64,000 nucleotides of DNA, taken from Burkholderia cepacia. GTDB taxonomy: Bacteria; Pseudomonadota; Gammaproteobacteria; Burkholderiales; Burkholderiaceae. Of the stretch, positions 39,137 through 46,541 are shown piece by piece (the first letter of the stretch is position 1; every line of letters begins with the position of its first letter). The stretch lies in NCBI RefSeq assembly GCF_001718835.1, contig NZ_CP013443.1, positions 2,480,001 through 2,544,000 of the forward strand, given 5' to 3'. The notes below the pieces were generated by a model. That model was given only the letters and a program-made list of their open reading frames with translations, was not told the DNA's origin and did no database searches. A program made the position numbers and the translations under genes.

Positions 39137-39319
39137 ACGTGCTCCTTCGAGAAAACGGCTCTCATTATCCGCCGTTTGGCCGGCGAGACCAACGCCGGCT
39201 CGCGTGCAAGCCCGCCCTGCGCGAAACGAGGACTTCCTCGAACGGCGTTCGCTTTTTTCACGATACGAGATACAATCGTTGCAACACCGCTTGCCGCGTC
39301 AACCGATTTCTCCCCCGAC
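39137..39319. promoter_or_regulatory. Divergent control region between lutA and the IclR-type regulator
   Basis: A TACAAT at 39271-39276 could serve the regulator gene, but no good -35 element is seen. A short inverted repeat ACGAT / ATCGT (39260-39264 and 39275-39279) overlaps it and may be part of an operator. Support is limited. Confidence 0.35.
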
Positions 39320-40129
39320 ATGAGCCAACCCACCCCGGATTCCAAAACGTCGATCCAGGTGATCGAACGCATGATGCGGTTGCTGGACGCGCTCGCCGCG
39401 CACAGTGACCCCGTGAGCCTGAAGGAACTTGCGCAGCGCACGGAGCTGCACCCGTCTACGGCGCACCGCATCCTCAACGACATGGTGACCTGCCGCCTCG
39501 TCGACCGCTCCGATCCCGGCACGTATCGCCTCGGCATGCGGCTGCTGGAGCTCGGCAACCTCGTGAAGGCACGCCTGTCGGTACGCGACGCGGCGCTGAT
39601 GCCGATGCGCGAGCTGCACCGTCTCACCGGGCAGACCGTGAACCTGTCGGTGCGCCAGGGCGACGAGATCGTCTACATCGAGCGCGCGTATTCGGAGCGC
39701 TCGGGGATGCAGGTCGTCCGTGCGATCGGCGGCCGCGCGCCGCTGCACCTCACGTCGGTCGGCAAGCTGTTCCTTGCAGCCGACGAAACGTCGCGCGTGC
39801 GCGCCTATGCGACGCGCACGGGGCTGTCCGGCCACACGCAGAACAGCATCACCGATATCGCGAAGCTCGAGCGCGAGCTGACGATCGTCCGCCAGCAATC
39901 GTGCGCACGCGACAACGAGGAACTGGAGCTCGGCGTGCGCTGTATCGCGGCCGGCATCTACGACGATTCGGGCAAGCTCGTCGCGGGCCTGTCGCTGTCG
40001 GCGCCGGCCGATCGTCTCCAGGATGCGTGGCTCGGCCAGTTGAGCCGTACTGCCCTCACCATTTCGGAATCGCTCGGCTACCGGCCGGAAAACGCGAAGG
40101 AACTGGACGGCCTGCAGCGGCAGGCCTGA
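39320..40129 (+). CDS. IclR-family transcriptional regulator
   Basis: A 269-residue regulator with an N-terminal winged helix (about residues 10-75; LKELAQRTELHPSTAHRILNDM) and an IclR effector-binding domain (about 85-255; ERSGMQVVRAIGGRAPLHLTSVGKLFLA, ELELGVRCIAAGIYDDSGKLVAGLSL). It is divergent from lutA with 183 bases between, the common layout for local control, so it may regulate lactate use; the effector is unknown. A terminator follows. Confidence 0.92.
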   Translation: MSQPTPDSKTSIQVIERMMRLLDALAAHSDPVSLKELAQRTELHPSTAHRILNDMVTCRLVDRSDPGTYRLGMRLLELGNLVKARLSVRDAALMPMRELHRLTGQTVNLSVRQGDEIVYIERAYSERSGMQVVRAIGGRAPLHLTSVGKLFLAADETSRVRAYATRTGLSGHTQNSITDIAKLERELTIVRQQSCARDNEELELGVRCIAAGIYDDSGKLVAGLSLSAPADRLQDAWLGQLSRTALTISESLGYRPENAKELDGLQRQA

Positions 40130-40155
40130 ACCGCCGCCGCGCGATTCATTGGACG

Positions 40156-40184
40156 AAAAAAAGCCCCGCGACGCGGGGCTTTTT
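40156..40184. terminator. Bidirectional terminator between the IclR regulator and the D,D-endopeptidase
   Basis: Stem AGCCCCGC / GCGGGGCT with a short loop, flanked by seven A before and five T after, between converging genes. Confidence 0.93.
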
Positions 40185-40199
40185 GCTGGATGCGGCTTT

Positions 40200-41330
40200 T
40201 CAGGTGCCGCCGTTCGACGCATTGGCCGCCGTCAGGCGCTCGCCGCCGCCGGCGTCGAGCCAGTTGCGCAGGCGCGCCGCGTCGGCGAAACGCGAATACT
40301 TGCCGAACGAATCGAGCAGCACCATCACCATCGGCCGGCCGTGGATCGTCGCCTGCATCACGAGGCATTCGCCCGCTTCGTTGATGAAGCCCGTCTTCTG
40401 CAGACCGATGTCCCACGAGCCGTTGCCGCGGATCAGCGCGTTCGTGCTGTTGTAGGCGAGATTGCGCTTGCCCGTGTACACCTCGTAGCTGCGATCGGTC
40501 GAGAACTGACGGATCATCGGGTACTGGTACGCCGCATTGACCATCTTCACCAGATCGCGCGCGCTCGACACGTTCGAGCTCGACAGGCCGGTCGAATTCT
40601 CGAAATGGGTATCGGCCATGCCGAGCGACTTCGCCTTCGCGTTCATCGCGGCGATGAACGCCGGACGACCGCCCGGGTAATAACGCGACAGCGCGGCGGC
40701 CGCGCGGTTTTCCGACGCCATCAGCGCGATGTGCAGCATGTCTTCACGCGACAGCACCGAGCCGACCGACAGGCGCGAGCCCGTGCCCTTCTCGTAGTCG
40801 CGATCTTCGTCGGTGACTTCGATCTGGTCGGCCATCGGCGCCTTCGAGTCGAGCACGACCATCGCGGTCATCAGCTTCGAGATCGACGCGATCGGCACGA
40901 CGGCGTGCGAATTCTTGTCGAACAGCGGCTCGCCGGAATTCTGGTCGACGACGTACGCGACGCTCGAACGCAGCGCGAGCGCGTCCGGCGTGTCGTGCAG
41001 GCCGAACGCCTGGCCGACGCTCTGCCGGCGCGGCTGGAACGCGACCTTGCGAACCGCGCCGTGGTGGCGCACGTTCGCGGCAAGCGTCGCGCGCTTGCGT
41101 GCCGATTTCGCGCGCGGCGCGTCGTCGGCGGACGCCGATTTCACCGACTTCTTCGCGGACGAAGCAGTCGCTTTCTTCTTGGCGGCTTGCTGGGTCTTCG
41201 CAGTGGCGGCAAAAGCGTCAGCGGGCGTGACGGACGCGGTGGTCGCCAGCAAGGCGACAGCGACCGACACAGCCGTGCCGAGCGTCATGCTCTGCAACAA
41301 TCTGCGCGGTGAAAACGATTCGGCTTTCAT
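40200..41330 (-). CDS. pbpG: D-alanyl-D-alanine endopeptidase (penicillin-binding protein 7-like, S11)
   Basis: A 376-residue periplasmic enzyme cutting peptide cross-links in murein. A signal peptide (LLQSMTLGTAVSVAVALLATTASVTPADAFA) is followed by a Lys/Ala-rich basic linker (about 45-100) and the S11 catalytic domain: SISK (nucleophile Ser), SSNVSS at the SxN position, and KTG in LQKTGFI. ATG 41330 is the start; a TTG 36 bases upstream is less likely. The gene faces the IclR regulator across a shared terminator. Confidence 0.9.
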   Translation of the reverse strand: MKAESFSPRRLLQSMTLGTAVSVAVALLATTASVTPADAFAATAKTQQAAKKKATASSAKKSVKSASADDAPRAKSARKRATLAANVRHHGAVRKVAFQPRRQSVGQAFGLHDTPDALALRSSVAYVVDQNSGEPLFDKNSHAVVPIASISKLMTAMVVLDSKAPMADQIEVTDEDRDYEKGTGSRLSVGSVLSREDMLHIALMASENRAAAALSRYYPGGRPAFIAAMNAKAKSLGMADTHFENSTGLSSSNVSSARDLVKMVNAAYQYPMIRQFSTDRSYEVYTGKRNLAYNSTNALIRGNGSWDIGLQKTGFINEAGECLVMQATIHGRPMVMVLLDSFGKYSRFADAARLRNWLDAGGGERLTAANASNGGT

Positions 41331-41835
41331 TGGGGTCTGGACAAAGCGGGCGGGAGGTTTCCGCAAGTGTAGTTAAAGCTGAAAAAAAGAGCAATATTAG
41401 GCACTTACCGATCGTCGTTAAACCGGAATGTAAGCGTCATCGAAGCTTCGATCGATCGACACCCCCGCCCCCATCAAAAAAAATCATGACGGGTGCACAG
41501 CCCCACAGTGCTCGTATCCCGATTACCCCTCGGTTAATTGAGATAACGTCACTTCGGAGGCGATTTAAAGCGGGGAAACTACGTATCCGGCGCTCGGAGC
41601 GCCAAACTGCGCGCGTGTCGGGCCCTGGCGAAGGCACTTCGCCCCGAGCCGCACGAAACGGCGCGCTTTTCGACAAGAACAAGAGCACAACGTTCCACCC
41701 CCCTGTCAGGTTTACCTGCGCGCGATCCTGGTGCGGCCGACGTGCGCGCGGTGCGTGCGCACCATGTGGGAAAGCGCGTGGAACCGTTTCCTTAACGCGA
41801 CGATAACTCGTTGTTTTATCGATAATTTGTCGCGA

Positions 41836-41850
41836 TTGTGCAACGCACAA
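41836..41850. promoter_or_regulatory. Operator-like perfect palindrome upstream of the phasin promoter
   Basis: TTGTGCAACGCACAA: six-base arms with a three-base centre, ending seven bases before the -35 hexamer. A related sequence lies just after the predicted start point. A repressor such as PhaR, which controls phasins in relatives, is the natural candidate, by inference. Confidence 0.65.
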
Positions 41851-41857
41851 AAAATAC

Positions 41858-41885
41858 TTGACATCCGTTTTCTCTGCCCTAAAAT
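41858..41885 (+). promoter_or_regulatory. Sigma-70 promoter of the phasin gene
   Basis: -35 TTGACA (41858-41863) and -10 TAAAAT (41880-41885) with a 16-base spacer, among the strongest promoters in the window, as suits an abundant granule protein. Confidence 0.85.
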
Positions 41886-41893
41886 AGGCCTCA

Positions 41894-41909
41894 TTGCTGC
41901 GTTGCACAA
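41894..41909. promoter_or_regulatory. Second operator-like site at the phasin start point
   Basis: TTGCTGCGTTGCACAA, which read on the minus strand repeats the first twelve bases (TTGTGCAACGCA) of the upstream palindrome. It lies immediately after the predicted transcription start. Confidence 0.62.
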
Positions 41910-41985
41910 AGCACGCGCATCCGAGGTTCCCCGTCGTAGTGCCCTTTACCCTGCGATCGACGCGATCGCTTTTCAGGAGCTGGAC

Positions 41986-42552
41986 ATGTCCTTGCTGACC
42001 CCCGAGCAAATCGCCGCTGCACAGAAAGCCAACCTCGAAAGCCTGTTCGGTCTGACGACCAAGGCGTTCGAAGGCGTCGAAAAGCTGATCGAACTCAACC
42101 TGCAGGTCGTGAAGTCGACGCTGGCCGAAGGCCAGGAAAACGCACAGCGCCTGCTGTCGGTGAAGGACGCACAGGAACTGATCGCACTGCAAGCCAGCCT
42201 GTCGCAGCCGGTCGCGGAAAAGGTGCTGTCGTACGGTCGTCACCTGTACGAAATCGCATCGTCGACGCAAGCCGAGTTCGCGAAGGTTGCAGAAGCGCAA
42301 TTCGAAGAGCAGAACAAGAAGGTCCAGGCACTCGTCGACAACGTCGCGAAGAACGCCCCGGCCGGTTCGGAAACGGCTGTCGCCGCACTGAAGTCGGCAC
42401 TGAACGCCGCGAACACCACGTACGAAACGGTTCAGAAGGCCACGAAGCAAGCCGTCGAAATCGCTGAAACGAACTTCAACGCCGCTGCTGCCGTCGCAAC
42501 GAAGGCTGCCAGCGCCGCTGCATCGCGCCGCGCAACCAAGCCGGCTGCGTAA
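41986..42552 (+). CDS. phaP: Phasin, PHA granule-associated protein
   Basis: A 188-residue amphipathic protein of the PhaP (phasin_2) family, which coats polyhydroxyalkanoate granules. It starts SLLTPEQIAAAQKANLESLFGL, has long helical stretches (about residues 10-140) and ends in an Ala/Thr/Lys-rich tail (KAASAAASRRATKPAA). AGGAG lies six bases before the ATG. It is a single gene with a strong promoter and a terminator. PHA synthase genes are not in the window. Confidence 0.94.
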   Translation: MSLLTPEQIAAAQKANLESLFGLTTKAFEGVEKLIELNLQVVKSTLAEGQENAQRLLSVKDAQELIALQASLSQPVAEKVLSYGRHLYEIASSTQAEFAKVAEAQFEEQNKKVQALVDNVAKNAPAGSETAVAALKSALNAANTTYETVQKATKQAVEIAETNFNAAAAVATKAASAAASRRATKPAA

Positions 42553-42573
42553 GCCAGCGCTTCCGTCGCTCCG

Positions 42574-42606
42574 GAAAGGCCGCGCCCAGCGCGGCTTTTC
42601 TTTTTT
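42574..42606 (+). terminator. Terminator of the phasin gene
   Basis: Stem AAGGCCGCGC / GCGCGGCTT followed by the T-rich TTTCTTTTTT. Confidence 0.9.
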
Positions 42607-42717
42607 GGGGCGCGACCGACGCGGCTGCGGGAGCTCGACGGTCCTGTCGGCTCCGCTGCATCCGGTCCTTGCGCGATCATCCGGACAGCGTCGCCCCGCC
42701 CCCGACTGAACAAACGC

Positions 42718-42757
42718 AAAAAACGGCGCTTCCCCGATTTGCGGGAAGCGCCGTTTT
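42718..42757 (-). terminator. Terminator of the pyruvate dehydrogenase operon
   Basis: Stem ACGGCGCTTCCC / GGGAAGCGCCGT with an eight-base loop and, on the minus strand, a run of T after the stem, 45 bases past the lpdA stop. Confidence 0.92.
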
Positions 42758-42801
42758 GCTGTGCCGGCGCGCGGCGGCGCCGGCGGCATTGCAGCGATGC
42801 G

Positions 42802-44562
42802 TTACTTCTTGCGCTGCGGCGGCAGGTCCGTACAGACGCCTTCGTACAGTTCGGCGGCCATGCCGACCGATTCGCCGAGCGTCGGGTGCGGATGGATCGT
42901 CTTGCCGATGTCTTCCGCGTCCGCGCCCATCTCGACGGCGAGGCACACTTCGCTGATCAGGTCGCCCGCGTTCAGGCCGACGATGCCGCCGCCGATCACG
43001 CGATGGGTTTCCTCGTCGAAGATCAGCTTCGTGAAGCCTTCGTCGCGGCCGTTCGCGATCGCGCGGCCCGATGCGGCCCACGGGAACACCGCCTTGCCGT
43101 ACTTGATGCCTTCGGCCTTGCACTGGTCTTCCGTCTTGCCGGCCCACGCCACTTCCGGATCGGTGTAGGCCACCGACGGGATCTGCAGTGCATCGAAATA
43201 CGCCTTCTCGCCGTGCGCGGCTTCCGCTGCGACGTGGCCTTCATGCACGGCCTTGTGCGCGAGCATCGGCTGGCCGACGACGTCGCCGATCGCGAAGATG
43301 TGCGGGACGTTCGTGCGCATCTGCTTGTCGACGTCGATAAAGCCGCGATCCGTGACGGCGACGCCCGCCTTGTCGGCGCCGATCTTCTTGCCGTTCGGGC
43401 TGCGGCCGACCGCGACCAGCACGAGGTCGTAGCGCTGCGCTTCCGCCGGGGCCTTCTCGCCCTCGAACTTCACGTAGATGCCGTCTTCCTTCGCTTCCGC
43501 GCCGACCGTCTTGGTCTTCAGCATCACGTTGCCGAAGCGCTTCGCGTTGTACTTTTCCCAGACCTTCACGAGATCGCGGTCCGCGCCCATCATCAGGCCG
43601 TCCATCATTTCGACGACGTCGATCTCGGCGCCGAGCGTCGAGTACACCGTCGCCATTTCGAGGCCGATGATGCCGCCGCCGATCACGAGCATGCGCTTCG
43701 GCAGCTGGCGCAGTTCGAGCGCGCCGGTCGAATCGACGACGCGCGGGTCTTCCGGCATGAACGGCAGCTTCACGGCCTGCGAGCCCGCCGCGATGATCGC
43801 CTGCTTGAACCTGACGACCTTCTTGCCGTTTTCGCCCTGCACTTCCATGTGGAACGGATCGACGAATGCGCCGACGCCCGTGACCACTTCGACCTTGCGT
43901 GCCTTGGCCATGCCGGCGAGGCCCGTCGTCAGTTTCTTGACGACGCCGCCCTTGAAGTCGCGCAGCTTGTCGAGATCGATTTCCGGCTTGCCGAACGTGA
44001 TGCCGTGCGATGCGAGCGCCGCGGCTTCCTCGACGACGAGCGACGTGTGCAGCAGCGCTTTCGACGGGATGCAGCCCACGTTCAGGCACACGCCGCCGAG
44101 CGTCGAATAGCGTTCGACGAGCACCGTCTTCATACCGAGGTCGGCTGCGCGGAACGCGGCCGAATAGCCGCCGGGGCCGGCGCCGAGCACGAGCATGTCG
44201 CACTCGATGTCGGCGGCGCCGGCATAGCTGCCTGCCTGCGGCGCGGCCGCCGGAGCGGCTGCGGGCGCGGCCGGCGCTGCGGGCTTGGCCGGCTCGGCGG
44301 CCTTCGCGGGCGCCGCGGCAGCGGCTGCCGCTTCGACGATGGCGATGACGGTGCCTTGCGAGACTTTCTCGCCGGCCTTGACCTTGACTTCCTTGACGGT
44401 GCCGGCGACGTCGCTGGGCACTTCCATGGAGGCTTTGTCCGATTCGAGCGTGATGAGCGTCTGCTCTTTTTCGATCACGTCGCCCGGCTTCACGTTGACT
44501 TCGATGACATCGACGCCGCTGAAATCGCCGATATCCGGAACCTTGACTTCGATGAGACTCAT
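42802..44562 (-). CDS. lpdA: Dihydrolipoyl dehydrogenase (E3) with N-terminal lipoyl domain
   Basis: A 586-residue flavoprotein that reoxidises dihydrolipoamide in the pyruvate dehydrogenase complex. It carries its own N-terminal lipoyl domain (residues 1-80, Lys43 in ESDKASM) and an Ala/Pro linker, then the FAD motif GAGPGG (128-133) and the redox disulfide Cys159/Cys164 in GGVCLNVGCIPSK. The C-terminal interface has the HAHPTLGE-like IHPHPTLGES. Upstream in-frame codons to 44658 lack support. It is the third gene after aceE and aceF, with a 276-base gap that holds a palindromic repeat. Confidence 0.96.
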   Translation of the reverse strand: MSLIEVKVPDIGDFSGVDVIEVNVKPGDVIEKEQTLITLESDKASMEVPSDVAGTVKEVKVKAGEKVSQGTVIAIVEAAAAAAAPAKAAEPAKPAAPAAPAAAPAAAPQAGSYAGAADIECDMLVLGAGPGGYSAAFRAADLGMKTVLVERYSTLGGVCLNVGCIPSKALLHTSLVVEEAAALASHGITFGKPEIDLDKLRDFKGGVVKKLTTGLAGMAKARKVEVVTGVGAFVDPFHMEVQGENGKKVVRFKQAIIAAGSQAVKLPFMPEDPRVVDSTGALELRQLPKRMLVIGGGIIGLEMATVYSTLGAEIDVVEMMDGLMMGADRDLVKVWEKYNAKRFGNVMLKTKTVGAEAKEDGIYVKFEGEKAPAEAQRYDLVLVAVGRSPNGKKIGADKAGVAVTDRGFIDVDKQMRTNVPHIFAIGDVVGQPMLAHKAVHEGHVAAEAAHGEKAYFDALQIPSVAYTDPEVAWAGKTEDQCKAEGIKYGKAVFPWAASGRAIANGRDEGFTKLIFDEETHRVIGGGIVGLNAGDLISEVCLAVEMGADAEDIGKTIHPHPTLGESVGMAAELYEGVCTDLPPQRKK

Positions 44563-44692
44563 TACTGTCCCCTTCTTGATTAGCTGCAGACAGAGAGAGG
44601 GAGAAACTCGCGAGTGAACTACGGCCTGACTGGAGAACGGGGGCATGGGCAGAACCACCTTTGCCGTCCGCCCAAGGACGCGCCTTTCTTTT

Positions 44693-44746
44693 GGTTACTT
44701 TTCTTTGGCAAGACAAAGAAAAGTGACCGCCGCCCCGCGCAGGGGC
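44693..44746. repeat. Palindromic repeat element between aceF and lpdA
   Basis: A 15-base stem, GGTTACTTTTCTTTG and CAAAGAAAAGTGACC with one mismatch, around a six-base loop (44693-44728), followed by a small GC-rich hairpin CGCCCC / GGGGCG (44731-44746). I recall this sequence as a dispersed non-coding element in Burkholderia and other proteobacteria; copies elsewhere cannot be checked here. Confidence 0.7.
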
Positions 44747-44838
44747 GACGCTAGCAGACCGTCATGAAAGCCAGTTCAACGACGAGGCGCGGATAACCGA
44801 CAGAAAACCCACGCCCCTGCGAGAAACGCCCACGCTCA

Positions 44839-46473
44839 TCAAAGAATCACTCGACGGAAGTCGCCCAGGAGCGCGCCGAGATACGCATTGAACCGCGCGG
44901 CTTCCGCGCCATCGATCACGCGATGGTCGTACGACAGCGACAGCGGCAGCGTCAGGCGCGGCACGAACTGCTTGCCGTCCCACACCGGCTTCATCTGCCC
45001 GCGCGACAACCCGAGGATCGCCACTTCCGGCGCGTTGATGATCGGCGTGAAATTGGTGCCGCCGATCCCGCCGAGCGACGAGATCGAGAAGCAGCCGCCC
45101 TGCATCTGGTCCGGCTTCAGCTTGCCGTCGCGGGCGGCCTTCGACAGCTCGGCCATTTCCTTCGCGATATCGACGAGCCCTTTCTTGTCCGCATCGCGGA
45201 TCACCGGCACGACGAGGCCGTTCGGCGTGTCCGCGGCAAAACCGATGTGGTAGTACTGCTTGAACACCAGGTTGTCGCCGTCGAGGCTCGCGTTGAAGGT
45301 CGGGAATTTCTTCAGCGCGGCGACGACCGCCTTGATCACGAACGCGAGCATCGTGAACTTCACGCCCGCCTTTTCGTGCTCCTTGTTCAGTTGCACGCGC
45401 AGCGCTTCGAGCTCGGTGATGTCCGCTTCGTCGTTGTTCGTGACGTGCGGAATCATCACCCAGTTGCGATGCAGGTTCGCGCCCGAGATCTTCTTGATGC
45501 GCGACAGCGGCTTCGCCTCGAACGGGCCGAACTTCGAGAAATCGACCTTCGGCCACGGCAGCAGGTTCAGCTCGCCGCCGCCTGCCGGCGCGGCTGCCGC
45601 GCCCGGTGCCGCGCGCTGGCCGGTCATCACGCCCTTCACGAAGCCCGTGACGTCTTCCTTCGTGATACGGCCCTTCGGACCCGAGCCCTGCACGCGCGCG
45701 ACTTCGACACCGAGTTCGCGCGCGAACTTGCGCACCGACGGCGATGCGTGGCTGGCGCGGTATTCGCCCGACGGCGCGGCGGCCGGTGCGGGTGCCGCAG
45801 CCGGAGCCGGCGCAGCCTTCGGCGCGGGCGCCGCGGCGGCCGGGGCCGGAGCGGCTGCGGCCGCCGGCGCGCTCGCCTGCGGCGCCGCTGCGGCGGCCGG
45901 CGCACCTGCGGCTTCGAGCAGCACGATCAGCGTGCCTTCCGACACCGAATCACCCACCTTGACCTTGATTTCCTTCACGACGCCCGCTGCCGGGCTCGGC
46001 ACGTCCATCGTCGCCTTGTCCGACTCGAGCGTGACGAGCGACTGCTCCTTCTCGACCGTGTCGCCGACCTTCACGCCGATCTCGATCACCGGCACGTCCT
46101 TGTAGTCGCCGATGTCCGGCACCTTCACTTCGAGCGTGCCGCCGGCTGCTGCCGGTGCGGCAGCCGGCGCCGGAGCGGGCGCCGCCGCCGGGGCCGCGGC
46201 CGGCGCAGCCGCGCCGTTGGCCTGCGCCGCGGCGGCGCCTTCGAGCAGGATGATCAGCGAGCCTTCCGACACGGAATCGCCCACCTTGACCTTGATTTCC
46301 TTCACGACGCCGCCTACCGGGCTCGGCACGTCCATCGTCGCCTTGTCCGACTCGAGCGTGACGAGCGACTGCTCGGGCTCGACCGTGTCGCCGACCTTCA
46401 CGCGCATCTCGATGACCGGCACGTCCTTGTAATCGCCGATGTCCGGCACCTTCACTTCGATCGCTTGACTCAT
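44839..46473 (-). CDS. aceF: Dihydrolipoyllysine-residue acetyltransferase (pyruvate dehydrogenase E2)
   Basis: A 544-residue core enzyme. Two lipoyl domains (about 1-80 and 113-190; Lys44 and Lys153 in ESDKATM) are joined by long Ala/Pro linkers to a peripheral-subunit-binding domain (about 239-276; SHASPSVRKFARELG) and the catalytic domain, whose active-site motif is SYDHRVIDGA near the end. ATG 46473 is the start (MSQAIEVKVPDIGDY). It follows aceE by 68 bases. Confidence 0.97.
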   Translation of the reverse strand: MSQAIEVKVPDIGDYKDVPVIEMRVKVGDTVEPEQSLVTLESDKATMDVPSPVGGVVKEIKVKVGDSVSEGSLIILLEGAAAAQANGAAAPAAAPAAAPAPAPAAAPAAAGGTLEVKVPDIGDYKDVPVIEIGVKVGDTVEKEQSLVTLESDKATMDVPSPAAGVVKEIKVKVGDSVSEGTLIVLLEAAGAPAAAAAPQASAPAAAAAPAPAAAAPAPKAAPAPAAAPAPAAAPSGEYRASHASPSVRKFARELGVEVARVQGSGPKGRITKEDVTGFVKGVMTGQRAAPGAAAAPAGGGELNLLPWPKVDFSKFGPFEAKPLSRIKKISGANLHRNWVMIPHVTNNDEADITELEALRVQLNKEHEKAGVKFTMLAFVIKAVVAALKKFPTFNASLDGDNLVFKQYYHIGFAADTPNGLVVPVIRDADKKGLVDIAKEMAELSKAARDGKLKPDQMQGGCFSISSLGGIGGTNFTPIINAPEVAILGLSRGQMKPVWDGKQFVPRLTLPLSLSYDHRVIDGAEAARFNAYLGALLGDFRRVIL

Positions 46474-46541
46474 CTGTTTCTGTCTCCATGGCCGCGCGCG
46501 CTCCTCGCGGGAGCGACGCGCGGCATCACACGGCGTGTGCG

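Larger units (their letters stand above)
41331..41985. other. Long intergenic region between pbpG and the phasin gene
   Basis: 655 bases without supported coding sequence, lower in GC than its surroundings near the phasin end. The left half shows nothing I recognise. From 41750 on there are several inverted repeats (GGTGCGTGCGCACC at 41750-41763; CGCGAC...GTCGCG with nested GATAA/TTATC at 41796-41834; the two operator-like sites listed separately). A small RNA cannot be excluded, but no terminator-like T-run hairpin was seen inside the region. Confidence 0.6.

Noticed and set aside
44563..44838. Small basic protein encoded by the repeat between aceF and lpdA (SCQRKVTKRKARP-like)
   Set aside because: The frame is a by-product of the palindromic repeat; the same text appears as spurious annotation in many genomes and no ribosome site is present.
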